DNA of 52,245 nucleotides from Saprospiraceae bacterium (GTDB lineage Bacteria; Bacteroidota; Bacteroidia; Chitinophagales; Saprospiraceae), in the NCBI GenBank assembly GCA_026993525.1, contig JALWSS010000138.1:1-52245 (forward strand), written 5' to 3'. Below the pieces are notes generated by a model. The model worked only from the letters and a program-made list of their open reading frames with translations, did no database searches and was not told the origin of the DNA. Of the stretch, positions 7,636 through 17,549 are shown one piece after another (within the stretch, counting starts at the first letter, position 1; the number at the start of each line of letters is the position of its first letter). Made by a program: the position numbers and the translations under genes.

Positions 7636-8301
7636 CTACGTTCCTTCCAATTTGTCCTCCGTCACGATATTCTTCAAAAAATCAGAAGACTCATCTTTCC
7701 GTTCTTCGTTTGTCAAAGTAAAATCCTGCTCCAACACTTTGAGCAACACCTCCAATGTTTTTTGATAAATGGTATAATGTTCTTTTGGTCGGTCAATGAT
7801 GGTTTTGTGTTTCTTTTTATAAAACTTGTCTTTCAATTCAATCTGCTCTGGCTCAAAACCTCGTATCATCCGCCGCAAAGAGGGAGCGATAATTCTTTTG
7901 ACCAATTCTTCCACAATGTAACCATCCTTCATTTTCGGCAACAGGCGCAAAACATTGGGCAGGTGGTCGGCAAGTTCCGAACCACAGTCGTTCCCTGCTT
8001 CACGATGCTCCCGATTCAGATTAACCAACAATTCTCCCCTTTTGTAATCATCACCAAACATCACATACCCTAAGTCCAGCGTTGTAACTGCCTGCACATC
8101 AAATGAGCGGATGAACAGTTCCTGTTGTGTGATCAAGTTTGCTTCTGAAATAAAGTTGGTAAAAGAGGAAAGCAGCTTTGCGGCTTCCGGGTATTGCTCG
8201 TCCAGACAGGATTGGACTTCCCTAACCTTCTCATTAAAACCCTCTCCTGGATAATCAAACAGGTTAGCAATCAACGAGTAATGCTTTATTGAGTTTTTCA
8301 T
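7636..8301 (-). CDS. narJ: Nitrate reductase molybdenum cofactor assembly chaperone
   Basis: A 221-residue cytoplasmic protein of the NarJ/TorD-DmsD chaperone fold. It binds apo-NarG and helps insert the Fe-S cluster FS0 and the molybdopterin cofactor. The recognisable stretch is YIRSFD-like FIRSFDVQAVTTLDLGYVMFGDDYKRGELLVNL, with ELADHLPNVLRLLP after it, both typical of NarJ. It sits between narH and narI in the usual order. The C-terminal third (after about 160) is Lys/Glu-rich and poorly conserved. Confidence 0.92.
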   Translation of the reverse strand: MKNSIKHYSLIANLFDYPGEGFNEKVREVQSCLDEQYPEAAKLLSSFTNFISEANLITQQELFIRSFDVQAVTTLDLGYVMFGDDYKRGELLVNLNREHREAGNDCGSELADHLPNVLRLLPKMKDGYIVEELVKRIIAPSLRRMIRGFEPEQIELKDKFYKKKHKTIIDRPKEHYTIYQKTLEVLLKVLEQDFTLTNEERKDESSDFLKNIVTEDKLEGT

Positions 8302-8340
8302 TTTACAAGTTTCAATTTTAGAGTTTACGGTTTGGCATTT

Positions 8341-9888
8341 CTAAAGCCCCCTCTCAGCTTTTTCTTTGAAACCAAAACCAACACTACCTTTTGTGTCGCC
8401 CGTAAATTCGAGCATCTCTAATGCCTGTTCCCGATGGGCAGGCGGAATGACGAAACGCTCATCAAATTTGGCAAGGGAAGTCAGTTTGTAAATTTCTTCG
8501 GCAGTTTCAACATCCATTCCCGCCCCCCTCATAGTGGCCTCCACTTTTTCCTCGGCAAGGTCACCGACCGTTACATTTCTCCGGTGGATACGCACTGCCA
8601 TCAGTTTTTTCAACACCACTTTTACTTTTTCTTCATCACCTGCGGCAAACAGGTTCGCTATGTACTTCAGTGGAAAGCGGGCTTGGTCAATCGTACCCCA
8701 CAGGTCTTCGGTACTCGTATCGTACAACCAGCTATCATTCCAGAATTTTGCGATAGGATCCAGTTTTTCACCTTGCGATTTATCCTGTTCTCCCAGCGAA
8801 GCCATAACGGGGAGCAATGGCGGGACATAAAAGAGCATCGGCAAGGTTCGAAATTCCGGATGCAGTGGCAACGCCAATCCCCACTTCTTGACAAATTTGT
8901 AAGTCGGGGAATATTGCGCTGCTTTGATAGTGGAATCAGCAACACCATTTTCCTTTGCCGCCTGAATCACACGGGGGTCGAAGGGGTCGAGCAACATGTT
9001 CAATTGACGGTCAATGAGTTTGCCTCCGTCATCAGAAGCCACGCTTTCAATTTGGTCAGCATCGTACAATATAACACCCAAATACCGAATCCTCCCCACG
9101 CAGGAATGCATACAAGCAGGCGCATAACCCGCTTCAAGTCGAGGGTAGCAAAGGATACATTTTTCGGATTTGCCCGTGTGCCAGTTGTAATAGGATTTTT
9201 TGTAAGGACAAGCGGTGACGCACATCCTCCATGCCCGGCAAACCTGCTGATTTATCAATACTACTCCGTCTTCCCCTCTCTTGTAAATTGCACCCGACGG
9301 ACAAGAAGCCACGCAAGCCGGATTGAGGCAATGGTTGCAGATTCTGGGCAGGTAGAAAAACGCCATCCTTTCCAGTTGGAACATTGCCTCCTGTTCCGCT
9401 GGAGACAAGTCCTGAAGGTTGGGGTCTTTCCTCGCATAGTCGGGTGTACCGCTGAGGTCGTCGTCCCAGTTGGGCCCCATTTTGATGTCAATGGGTTTTC
9501 CTGTAATCAGGGAAACGGGACGTGCCGTGGGCTGGTCTTTCATAGCCGGTGACTCGATGAGGTCAAGGTATCTGTAGGTGAACGGCTCGTAGTAGTCGTC
9601 AATGACGGGCAGGTTCGGGTTGTGGAAAATATTTAGCAAGCCCTTTTTCTTGCCTGCCCCTTTCAGATTAATGGTTCCGTTGTTTTTTTCCCAGCCGCCT
9701 TTGTAAATGTCCTGGTCTTCCCATTTGGTGGGATACCCGGTTCCCGGCTTGGTCTCCACATTGTTCCACCACTGGTACTCGACGCCTTTGCGGTCTGTCC
9801 AGATGTTTTTGCAGGCTATTGAACAGGTATGGCAGCCGATACATTTATCGAGGTGAAAAACCATTGAAATTTGGGCACGTACATTCAT
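8341..9888 (-). CDS. narH: Respiratory nitrate reductase beta subunit (four Fe-S clusters)
   Basis: A 515-residue iron-sulfur protein that relays electrons from NarI to NarG. The start MNVRAQISMVFHLDKCIGCH aligns with E. coli NarH. Cysteine groups: CIGCHTCSIAC (16-26), CNHCLNPACVASCP (about 187-200), CRAWRMCVTACP, where a tryptophan replaces a cysteine and so makes the [3Fe-4S] cluster typical of NarH, and CILCYPRLEAGYAPACMHSC. A C-terminal NarH domain follows (RIHRRNVTVGDLAEE). Unusually, its upstream neighbour is not narG but the Ric-type gene, 24 bases away. Confidence 0.97.
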   Translation of the reverse strand: MNVRAQISMVFHLDKCIGCHTCSIACKNIWTDRKGVEYQWWNNVETKPGTGYPTKWEDQDIYKGGWEKNNGTINLKGAGKKKGLLNIFHNPNLPVIDDYYEPFTYRYLDLIESPAMKDQPTARPVSLITGKPIDIKMGPNWDDDLSGTPDYARKDPNLQDLSPAEQEAMFQLERMAFFYLPRICNHCLNPACVASCPSGAIYKRGEDGVVLINQQVCRAWRMCVTACPYKKSYYNWHTGKSEKCILCYPRLEAGYAPACMHSCVGRIRYLGVILYDADQIESVASDDGGKLIDRQLNMLLDPFDPRVIQAAKENGVADSTIKAAQYSPTYKFVKKWGLALPLHPEFRTLPMLFYVPPLLPVMASLGEQDKSQGEKLDPIAKFWNDSWLYDTSTEDLWGTIDQARFPLKYIANLFAAGDEEKVKVVLKKLMAVRIHRRNVTVGDLAEEKVEATMRGAGMDVETAEEIYKLTSLAKFDERFVIPPAHREQALEMLEFTGDTKGSVGFGFKEKAERGL

Positions 9889-9912
9889 GATATATTTATT
9901 AAGCTGTTACAT

Positions 9913-10623
9913 TCAAACCTGCATCCCCACCGCTTTTGGAAACAGGATATTGTTTTCCAAATGAATATGCTGATGCAGGTCATCTTGAAATTCTTTCAGT
10001 TTGGCGTAAAGCACTTTGAACGTATTGCAGGCACCTTCTGGTAGTTGATATTGATTGCTCAATGCAGCAATTTCCTTGAATATTTCACCAGAGGTGTCAT
10101 GCTCGTTTTCCATCATCCTGATTGGGTTCTGTACCGTTCCAAATGGTGGATTGGGAATCGGCAAGCCTTTCCTTTTGGCTTCCACCATCATTTTGATGAA
10201 AGGAAAAAGAATCTGTTCTTCCTTTTGGAGATGTACGGGCAGGTCCTTCGCCACTTCATTGAACAGGTCTCTGATTTTGACTGTTTCCGTGTAATGATGC
10301 CCGTGTACCCTTGCCACTTTTTCGGCATATTGAACAATGAGGGGGATGTTTTCCTTCACATAAGTATGGTGCTTCTCAACGATGTAATCCACCAAAACAT
10401 CCAGTTCCCAATTGTTAAAATCATGCGATTCCGGGATGTCATTGCCCAACGCTAACAGTTCGGCTTCGATATGCGCATAATCAATGCTTTTCCTCCTGCA
10501 TATCTCAGCCAGGCTGACTCCGCCACCACAACAAAAATCTATTCCGTGCTTTTTGAAAACATCGGCTGCTTTGTAGTTTTCGGCAACTACTTCTGCTACT
10601 GTTTTTGATGCGGTTATTTTCAT
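9913..10623 (-). CDS. ric: Iron-sulfur cluster repair di-iron protein (Ric/YtfE/ScdA family)
   Basis: 236 residues. An N-terminal ScdA_N domain (ADVFKKHGIDFCCGGGVSLAEIC, about 20-45) is followed by a hemerythrin-type di-iron domain (about 80-230) with ligands in VEKHHTYV, VHGHH, HLQKEEQILFPF, ENEHDTSG and HIHLENNILFP. Family members repair Fe-S clusters damaged by NO or peroxide and release iron or reduce NO. The gene lies inside the nar operon between narG (stop 21 bases upstream) and narH, so production of the repair protein is tied to the enzyme whose side product is NO and whose subunits carry five Fe-S clusters. That order is not the common narGHJI. Confidence 0.93.
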   Translation of the reverse strand: MKITASKTVAEVVAENYKAADVFKKHGIDFCCGGGVSLAEICRRKSIDYAHIEAELLALGNDIPESHDFNNWELDVLVDYIVEKHHTYVKENIPLIVQYAEKVARVHGHHYTETVKIRDLFNEVAKDLPVHLQKEEQILFPFIKMMVEAKRKGLPIPNPPFGTVQNPIRMMENEHDTSGEIFKEIAALSNQYQLPEGACNTFKVLYAKLKEFQDDLHQHIHLENNILFPKAVGMQV

Positions 10624-10644
10624 AATTTTCTTTTTTACTCTTAA

Positions 10645-13600
10645 TTACCAAACCAGTTTCTCCATTTTTTTTACTATCACATGCGTGTCCCGGTTTGGTG
10701 CTATTGGTCCCCAATAATTAAAATGATAAGCAAACTGCCCATAACCACCGGCCAGGAAATTGGGTTTCAGGTGGACACGGGTAAAACTGTTGTGACCACC
10801 TGCCCGTTTATTGCCCCTCACTTGTGATTTCGGGATGCCCACCGTGCGTTCCGGCACGTGATAGACGATGCACACACCTCTTGGTATCCTCGCACTCACC
10901 ACCGCACGGGTGCAATACACGCCGTGGTCATTGTAAACTTCCACCCAATCGTTGTCTTTGATACCGAGTTCTTCGGCATCCTGCTCGTTAATCCAGCAGG
11001 GTTCGCAACCCCTCGAAAGGGTCAGCATCCGCAGGTTTTCCATGTAGGTGGAATGGATGTGCCATTTGCCATGAGGCGTGAGACAATTCAAAATTTTGGC
11101 TTCGCCGTTTTTCAAAGTATCCCTCAAATCACCGTAGGCTTCGGGTTTGGGGGAAGGCTTGTAGGTAGGTAAATTCTCGCCGTAAGCGATATACAATTCA
11201 TGGTCGAGATAAAGATGTTGCCGTCCGGTGAGGGTTCTCCAAGGCACGAGGCGTTCTACATTATAAGTGTAAGGTGCATATGCCCTGCCCCCGTTCATTA
11301 GGCCCGACCAGAGTGGGGAAGTATTGTACCGTCTTGGTTGCGCCAAAAGGTCGGCGTAGCGGATTTTGACGTCTTCGCTGCCTTCGGCGAGGTCGGCGAG
11401 TTTCATACCCGTTTTCTTTTCTGCATTTTTATATGCCCGCACCGTCAGTTTTCCATTTGTCAGGGTGGACAATTGCAGCACTGCATTTGCCGCCCATTCG
11501 TCTTCCTTGATGGAGGGACGAACCGTTCCGTTTGATTTCTCAACAGGGAAGTGGTTGGAATCGAGCATTTCATCGAAAGCATCTTCACACCTGAAATGAT
11601 TGCCATGTGCACCCAAGCCGTTTTTGCGAATATTGTCACCTAGTGAAATGTACTTGTCGTAAATCTTGGTGTAATCCCGGTCCACCACGGCAATTTTGTG
11701 CATGGTTTTTCCGGGAATAGCTTCACATTCGCCTTTGTACCAATCTTTGATTTCGGGCTGTGCAATTTCACCCGGAGAGTCGTGAGCGATGGGTGCGATA
11801 ACAACATCTTTTTGCGGCTTATTGAAATATTTTTCAGCCATTTCACTCGTCACCCTTGCAATTTGTTTGAAAATATCCCAATCCGTTTTCGATTCCCAAA
11901 CGGGGGCAATGGCTTGGCCGAGCGGATGAATGAACGAGTGAAGGTCGGTACTGTTGAGATCAGCTTTTTCATACCACGAAGCTGCCGGAAGCACAATGTC
12001 GGAATAAAGGGCAGAGGAGTCCATTCGGAAATTGAGATCAACAATCAAATCCATTTTTCCAAGCGGTGCATGTTCGTGCCACTTGACCTCTTTGGTGTGT
12101 TCTTCTGCTTCTTCGGCAATAGAATTGTGATGCGTACCGAGGTAATGTTTCAACGCATACTCATGCCCTTTCATACTGCCCATAATGGCATTTCCCCGCC
12201 AGATATACCACACTTTCGGATGGTTTTCGGGGGCTTCGGGATCACCCACAGCATATTTCAATTCCTTGGATTTCAATTTTTCCAAGACATAATCCTTGAT
12301 TTCCTCATTATTCGATGCACCTTTTTGCATTGCCTCTTTACTCAATTCCAAAGAGTTTTGGTGGAATTGGGGGTAAAATGGCATCCACCCCATTCGGACT
12401 GCCTGGAAGATAGTATCCGCTGTGTGTTGGCGCGTCCATTTATTGTCAGGGACAGTATTGTATTTTGAAAACTGCCCGTCATAACGATATTGACAGGTAT
12501 TGATATAATGCCAAATCGGAGCTTGTTGGAGCCGAATCGCACCTTGCCAATCTTTGCCAAAAGCAATGGTTCCCCATGAGTCCATCGGTGCGAGTTTTTC
12601 CTGCCCCACATAATGGTTCATACCACCGCCGTTTCTGCCGATACAGCCCGTGAACATCATTGAAACGATAGCCGAACGATACATCAAATTGGCGTGATAC
12701 CAATGGTTGATGCCTGCCCCGACAATGACCATACACTTGCCCCCAGTGACATTGGCGGTATTTGCCCATTCTTTGGCAAATTGAGTGACGGTATTCGCAC
12801 TTACGCCCGTAAAAATTTCTTGCCATGCGGGGGTATAGGCTGCATCCTTATCATTATAATCCGTCGGATAATCACCTTCCAAACCTCTGCCCACGCCGTA
12901 TTGTGCCATGCACAAATCATAAACCGTTGTGACGGGGATTTTGCCATTTACCGTATCAATGTATTTTACTGGAACGCCTCGTTTTCGATGATTACCCAAT
13001 CCGAATTCAGTAAATTCAACTTGTAAGACTTCATCACTTTTATTCAAAAAAGTAAGTAAAGGATTGTATTTCTCATCGGTCACGCCATCCTCCAATTTCA
13101 TGTTCCAGTTTCCGCCCTCTTTGTCCCAACGGAAACCTGAACTTCCTTTCGGCACGATGAATTTCCCATTGTCTTCGTCAATATTGAGGAATTTCCAATC
13201 GCCGTTTTCAATGTCTTTGTACTGAGCCAGTTCATTTGCCCGAACTAATCTGCCCTGCTTGTACACATCACCGTCTTTTTCCAATTTCACCAAATACGGA
13301 CTGTCGGTGTATTGTTTTGTATATTCCAAAAAGTAAGGCGTTTGCTTTTCGTGGTGCCATTCCTTCAAAATAATATGTGTGACTGCCATCCAGAAAGCAC
13401 CGTCGCTACCCGCATGGAGCGGCACCCATTGGTCAGCATATTTGCAGACTTGGCTGAAATCGGGTGCAAAAACTACGGTTTTAGTACCATTGTGCCGTGA
13501 TTCGGCGAAGAAATGGCAATCAGGAGTACGAGTCATATTCAAACAAGCCCCCATGTCAGCAATCATTTTGGCGTTGTACCAATCGGCACTTTCGCACACA

Positions 13601-14262
13601 TCCGTTTGCTCGCCCCAGATTTCGGGGAAGGCTGTCGGAAGGTCACAATACCAATCGTAAAAACTCAAATTGACACCTCCGAACAATTGTAAAAACCGCC
13701 CCCCGGCTGCATAACTCATCATGGACATGGCAGGAATCGGAGAGAATCCAACCACTCGGTCCGGACCGTATTTCTTAGCCGTATAAATATTGGACACCGC
13801 CATGATTTCCAAAACCGTATCCCAACTCACTCTCCGGAAACCACCCTTCCCACGGGCTTGCTGGTAACTTTTACGGGCGTCCTCATTGTTTTGGAGGTTT
13901 TCCCATGCCTTCATCGGGTCGCCCCCGGCGTTGAGTTTTTCCCTTTGATATGCATCAAGCAGTGCACCCCGAATCAACGGATACTTAATCCTCAGAGGGC
14001 TGTATAGGTACCAGGAATAGGAAATCCCCCTCTGGCATCCACGGGGTTCGTATGGAGGAAGTGAACTTTCCAAGAGTGGGTAATCCAACTGCTGTGTTTC
14101 CCAAACGACGATGCCGTCCTTTACGTGGATTTGCCAAGAGCAGCCACCCGTACAGTTCACGCCATGCGTACTGCGCACGATGCGGTCGTGCTGGAAACGG
14201 TTGCGGTAAAATTCTTCCCATTTGCGGGTTTGCGGGGAGATTATATCTTCTATCCAACTCAT
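10645..14262 (-). CDS. narG: Respiratory nitrate reductase alpha subunit (Mo-bisMGD catalytic subunit)
   Basis: About 1205 residues. NarG reduces nitrate to nitrite at a molybdenum bis-MGD site. The N-terminal [4Fe-4S] motif appears as [12 protein letters not shown] with the His ligand typical of Nar[25 protein letters not shown] follows. The Mo-ligating aspartate is in [19 protein letters not shown]. There is no twin-arginine leader, so the catalytic site faces the cytoplasm as in E. coli. The C-terminal molybdopterin-binding domain ends [16 protein letters not shown] start at the ATG at 14260-14262 ([11 protein letters not shown]); an ATG at 14316 would add a non-conserved stretch overlapping the promoter-side gap. 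Confidence 0.98.
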   Translation of the reverse strand: MSWIEDIISPQTRKWEEFYRNRFQHDRIVRSTHGVNCTGGCSWQIHVKDGIVVWETQQLDYPLLESSLPPYEPRGCQRGISYSWYLYSPLRIKYPLIRGALLDAYQREKLNAGGDPMKAWENLQNNEDARKSYQQARGKGGFRRVSWDTVLEIMAVSNIYTAKKYGPDRVVGFSPIPAMSMMSYAAGGRFLQLFGGVNLSFYDWYCDLPTAFPEIWGEQTDVCESADWYNAKMIADMGACLNMTRTPDCHFFAESRHNGTKTVVFAPDFSQVCKYADQWVPLHAGSDGAFWMAVTHIILKEWHHEKQTPYFLEYTKQYTDSPYLVKLEKDGDVYKQGRLVRANELAQYKDIENGDWKFLNIDEDNGKFIVPKGSSGFRWDKEGGNWNMKLEDGVTDEKYNPLLTFLNKSDEVLQVEFTEFGLGNHRKRGVPVKYIDTVNGKIPVTTVYDLCMAQYGVGRGLEGDYPTDYNDKDAAYTPAWQEIFTGVSANTVTQFAKEWANTANVTGGKCMVIVGAGINHWYHANLMYRSAIVSMMFTGCIGRNGGGMNHYVGQEKLAPMDSWGTIAFGKDWQGAIRLQQAPIWHYINTCQYRYDGQFSKYNTVPDNKWTRQHTADTIFQAVRMGWMPFYPQFHQNSLELSKEAMQKGASNNEEIKDYVLEKLKSKELKYAVGDPEAPENHPKVWYIWRGNAIMGSMKGHEYALKHYLGTHHNSIAEEAEEHTKEVKWHEHAPLGKMDLIVDLNFRMDSSALYSDIVLPAASWYEKADLNSTDLHSFIHPLGQAIAPVWESKTDWDIFKQIARVTSEMAEKYFNKPQKDVVIAPIAHDSPGEIAQPEIKDWYKGECEAIPGKTMHKIAVVDRDYTKIYDKYISLGDNIRKNGLGAHGNHFRCEDAFDEMLDSNHFPVEKSNGTVRPSIKEDEWAANAVLQLSTLTNGKLTVRAYKNAEKKTGMKLADLAEGSEDVKIRYADLLAQPRRYNTSPLWSGLMNGGRAYAPYTYNVERLVPWRTLTGRQHLYLDHELYIAYGENLPTYKPSPKPEAYGDLRDTLKNGEAKILNCLTPHGKWHIHSTYMENLRMLTLSRGCEPCWINEQDAEELGIKDNDWVEVYNDHGVYCTRAVVSARIPRGVCIVYHVPERTVGIPKSQVRGNKRAGGHNSFTRVHLKPNFLAGGYGQFAYHFNYWGPIAPNRDTHVIVKKMEKLVW

Positions 14263-14324
14263 GCTCTTACTGTATTTTAAGTGAAAAATTGGGATCAAAC
14301 AGTTGACAACTTTCAATCAGCGAT

Positions 14325-15155
14325 TTAATTGAAAGACTTTATTTGGCGTTTGTATATATCGTAGTTGACACTCTTACTTTTCCTGCTATACCAAAGCCCG
14401 CCATATAAAACAAGCAAGCCCATAGCTCCCAGAATGCCAAACAGTATGTAACCGGACGCCATTAAATTGCTTGGTTGTTTGACATTTTTCAGGAAAACCA
14501 GCAAATCGTGAATTTCCCCTTCTGTCAAGTCATGCCCCTCAAAAGCCTGGGCCATTACCGGGAAAGGAGGGTTTTGCAAAATGGCCTTCACCCCTGCCTC
14601 GCCCAAGTTGTCAAACGAAGCACCCACATCTTTGCCCGAAAAACTGTTTTCGGCAAGAAAAATATTGCTCTGGCTATTGTGGCAGGAGATGCAGGAGGGG
14701 CCGCCGTTGGCAAACCTGACCCGTCCTTCAAACAGGTTTTTGCCATTTTCGAGGTCTTCAGGTGTGGCATCCTCAATGACGGAAACCGGTTCAGCTGTGC
14801 CGACACCTCCGTCGGAATTGGCAGCGATATAGCCCAAAATTGACTTTATCTCCGTATCGGTAATCATGGGGTCGGGCATGATGACCTGGTTGAATTCTTC
14901 AAAGAGTGCCATAGCATCCGGGTCACCACTTTTAATCATGGTCTGGGAGGAGTGGATGAATTTGAGCAGCCACTCTTCCGACCGCCGTTCGTGAACATTG
15001 GCAAGGTCGGGGCCAACCAGTCTGCCACTTCCGATGGTATGACAAATGCCGCACTTCAATTTGAACAAATCCGCTGCTTCGGCGTCGCTTTGTGCAATAG
15101 CCGGGGCTTCAATCAACAAACCAAGTATGGCAAGAAGGAAAAATATTTTATTCAT
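14325..15155 (-). CDS. Membrane-anchored dihaem cytochrome c upstream of narG
   Basis: 276 residues: signal peptide (KIFFLLAILGLLIEAPAIAQ), a first haem site CGICH near residue 34 with GRLVGPDLANVHERR and a Met-bearing VIMPDP, a second site CISCH near 155 with FPVMAQAF, then a C-terminal membrane helix (YILFGILGAMGLLVLYGGLWY) and a short basic tail. The protein is thus periplasmic and anchored at its end. A cytochrome c next to narGHI recalls NarC of Thermus and haloarchaea, where it feeds electrons to the enzyme, but that role here is inference. The start ATG at 15155 has AGAGG eight bases before it. Confidence 0.88.
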   Translation of the reverse strand: MNKIFFLLAILGLLIEAPAIAQSDAEAADLFKLKCGICHTIGSGRLVGPDLANVHERRSEEWLLKFIHSSQTMIKSGDPDAMALFEEFNQVIMPDPMITDTEIKSILGYIAANSDGGVGTAEPVSVIEDATPEDLENGKNLFEGRVRFANGGPSCISCHNSQSNIFLAENSFSGKDVGASFDNLGEAGVKAILQNPPFPVMAQAFEGHDLTEGEIHDLLVFLKNVKQPSNLMASGYILFGILGAMGLLVLYGGLWYSRKSKSVNYDIYKRQIKSFN

Positions 15156-15260
15156 GATTGTACCTCTCATTTATGTGTGATTCCAAGGTTTTTCAGCATT
15201 GATGACTTCTGAAAAAGGTCAACACCAGACTTAGACCTACCTCCCTTCGATAAAACAATT

Positions 15261-16523
15261 TCAGTTTATATCCCTGGTGCTGAACAACTCCGGCTTTAAT
15301 GCCAGCATCATCCAGCCCCACGAACTGGTTTTGTCCATGCTCCCTCCTTTGATTTGTTCCGTGGTGGCATTGGAAAAGTAAAATGACAGACCTACATTGA
15401 AGGTAGCGTAAGACGCAATCTTGTACCCGAACACGGCATCTATTTCGCCCCCCAGGTTGCTGTCAAGCATTTCTCCTGGATTCGACAAATCGGCAACGTC
15501 ATTGGCTAACAGAAACTGGTGGTAGAAAAATTTCAAAGAGGACTCGTTGCCAACATTGAAATTGGCATTGAAGTAATAATCTTGCAAACCACCGCCACCC
15601 GTATCTGCCGGGATGTTCAGGAAATAATCCATCCACCCGTAAAACTTGTGGTTGGTGGCGTAAAGGGTATTAAAAGCCTGAAAGTCCTTGTCGTTCGGGT
15701 CATCACCGGAGACGAAATCAAGCCCGGCAGCCAGGGTTGTTTTACCGATTTTGTACGAAGCCCTTACATTAAACAAGTATGCGGCTATGCTTGCGTTGGT
15801 TTTTGTCTTGCCACCTTGCCAATAAGCACTTCCTTCAAAGCTCAAATGGCCCGTTTTATAGGCCAGCAGCGTCCCTAAGGTATATCGCCACGACAAGTCG
15901 TGAACGGTATCATTTTTCTCATAAGCATCCGTTGCCAAAATTCCGCTCCAGGAGAACTTGTCGGATTTTTTTTCTGCGTGCAAAAAGGTGAGTACTTTGT
16001 AATTGTCTGTGCGGTAATCGGTAGTAAAGATATTTTCGCCCGATTGGTTGAATGCCCCACCCAAGTCGAGTTTCAGCCCTTCCTTCTCATACTTAAACAT
16101 CAGGGCATCGTGGCTTCTTGCCTGCTGCGCCCAATTCACGTTTCCCAACAGCCGATGCCCGTCATAGGCGATTTCCTGCCGCCCCGCTTTAATGGCGAGG
16201 TTTTCGGAAAGTGCCAATTGCCCCCAGGCTTCGTGTAAACCGAAACTGGGGTCTTTTGCCAATTGCCTTTCCATACCCCATACCCGAATATCCTGGGGGG
16301 AGATGAACAATTTCAGTTTGTCATTTCTGAAGGCGAGGTTGAGCCTTGTGCGTTGGGAGACAAAAAAAGCAGGGTCGGAGTCAACGGATTTTGGAATCCT
16401 GTACCCGCTCCGGAATTCCGATCGTGGTATGAGCTGCGCGGAAATGGTGAATTGGGAGAACAGTTGTGAAAAGCTGCCCATTATCATCAAGGTGGCAAGT
16501 AGAATTATAGCCGAATTTCTCAT
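15261..16523 (-). CDS. Outer-membrane beta-barrel, alginate-export-type porin
   Basis: 420 residues with a signal peptide (IILLATLMIMGSFSQLFSQF) and many alternating beta strands. The region RSEFRSGYRIPK ... RTRLNLAFRNDKLKLFISPQDIRVWG ... GLHEAWGQLALSENLAIKAGRQEIAYDGHRLLG is characteristic of the alginate_exp (PF13372) family, found in many Bacteroidota near respiratory genes. It is the first gene after the Fnr-like sites and is preceded by AAAGGAG. I infer that it lets nitrate or nitrite cross the outer membrane; alginate itself is not implied by the context. Confidence 0.82.
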   Translation of the reverse strand: MRNSAIILLATLMIMGSFSQLFSQFTISAQLIPRSEFRSGYRIPKSVDSDPAFFVSQRTRLNLAFRNDKLKLFISPQDIRVWGMERQLAKDPSFGLHEAWGQLALSENLAIKAGRQEIAYDGHRLLGNVNWAQQARSHDALMFKYEKEGLKLDLGGAFNQSGENIFTTDYRTDNYKVLTFLHAEKKSDKFSWSGILATDAYEKNDTVHDLSWRYTLGTLLAYKTGHLSFEGSAYWQGGKTKTNASIAAYLFNVRASYKIGKTTLAAGLDFVSGDDPNDKDFQAFNTLYATNHKFYGWMDYFLNIPADTGGGGLQDYYFNANFNVGNESSLKFFYHQFLLANDVADLSNPGEMLDSNLGGEIDAVFGYKIASYATFNVGLSFYFSNATTEQIKGGSMDKTSSWGWMMLALKPELFSTRDIN

Positions 16524-16634
16524 GTAAAAACTCCTTTAAACCCTTGATTTTGTACCCTAAAGGGAACCTCTGAATACATCTTCGAAGATTTCCTTAGGAG
16601 CCGTAAAGGAGCAGGGAATGATCTTGAAAATAAA

Positions 16635-16672
16635 TGTTCTATAACACAAGGAGAATATGTTCTACAACATAT
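16635..16672. promoter_or_regulatory. Two Fnr/Dnr-like palindromic operator sites upstream of the nar operon
   Basis: A perfect 7-4-7 palindrome ATATGTT-CTAC-AACATAT lies at 16655-16672. A weaker copy with the same half-sites, TGTT-CTAT-AACA, lies at 16635-16646; the centres are 23 bases apart. Sites of this geometry bind Crp/Fnr dimers, and one such regulator is encoded 98 bases further on at 16800-17537. The sites are 112-150 bases before the porin start and lie on the path of minus-strand transcription from regulator to porin. Confidence 0.65.
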
Positions 16673-16799
16673 TTTGGCAGGAGTGTTGATTCAGGACGGA
16701 TTCAATATATTTTACACTGAAAATTAAAAGTTATATAAGTAAAATAGCCAGCTATTGAAAAGTTGAGAACCCTGGACAACACATGCAATGGCATCGCGC

Positions 16800-17537
16800 T
16801 CATCTTCCCCAAACACTTATCTCATTTAAGGCATTCAGGTCGTTGATTTTTATATTTCTTTTGTCAATTTCAACTACATTTTCTTTGGCAAAAGAAGAAA
16901 GGACCCGGATGGCATTGGCAGTGGTCATGTTGGCAAGGGCTGCCAGGTCTGCCCGTTTCAACGAAACGTTGAGCACCCCGTCATCAGGAGATTGGCCATA
17001 AACGTCATGGGCTATCAATAAGGCATCTGCCAAACGGGCACGGACATGTTTTTGGGTAAGGTTGAGCAAACGCCCTTCCAGTTCATTCAGTTCCCTGGCA
17101 AGGATACGGATGACCCTTAAGGCAAGGTTGGCATTGTTGCGGATGGTCTTGAAAAAATTGTCCTTGTTGATAATACAAACTGAGGAAGGTTCAAGTGCTA
17201 CCGCAGAAGACAAGAAATACTTTTCTTCCATCAGTGCCCGGAATCCTATGAAATCAACCGGCTTTTTCAGCGCCACAATCTGTTCCGTTCCGTTCATCCC
17301 CATTCTTGAAATTTTCACCTTTCCCTGATAAAGACAAAGCAGTCCTACCGGTCTGGTACCGGCTTTATAAATGGTCTCCCCTGCTTTATAGGACACTTTG
17401 TACTTATTCTCATTCAAGATTATCAGTTCATCACAACTCAATTCACTAAAGAGGGAATGCACTTTTTTGGAACAGCAAAGGCAGTCGTGCATTTCCGTAT
17501 CTAACAATGTAGAACAGTTATTATGTGGTACAGGCAT
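16800..17537 (-). CDS. Crp/Fnr-family transcription regulator of the nitrate island
   Basis: 245 residues: N-terminal cysteine group (C8, then CLCC at 19-22), a cNMP-binding-like beta barrel (YKAGETIYKAGTRPVGLLCLYQGKVKIS), a dimerisation helix, and a C-terminal helix-turn-helix (KRADLAALANMTTANAIRVLSSFAKE). The recognition helix reads TTANAIRVL and lacks the E..SR of E. coli Fnr, so the half-site should differ from TTGAT; the TGTT/AACA sites beside it fit. The N-terminal cysteines could hold an oxygen- or NO-sensitive Fe-S cluster, but their spacing is not that of E. coli Fnr. An inner start at 17492 (MHDCLCC) is possible. Confidence 0.9.
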   Translation of the reverse strand: MPVPHNNCSTLLDTEMHDCLCCSKKVHSLFSELSCDELIILNENKYKVSYKAGETIYKAGTRPVGLLCLYQGKVKISRMGMNGTEQIVALKKPVDFIGFRALMEEKYFLSSAVALEPSSVCIINKDNFFKTIRNNANLALRVIRILARELNELEGRLLNLTQKHVRARLADALLIAHDVYGQSPDDGVLNVSLKRADLAALANMTTANAIRVLSSFAKENVVEIDKRNIKINDLNALNEISVWGR

Positions 17538-17549
17538 GTCAAATACTTT

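Noticed and set aside
8434-9552. Long plus-strand open frame (372 codons) opposite narH
   Set aside because: It is antisense to a fully conserved narH and shows no protein family features.
11698-12468. Plus-strand open frame of 256 codons opposite narG
   Set aside because: Mirror of narG codon bias; narG is conserved throughout the region.
15189-15216. TTTTTCAG / CTGAAAAA hairpin between porin and cytochrome c genes
   Set aside because: A weak A/T-rich stem with a 12-base loop and no T-run; not enough to call a terminator or attenuator.
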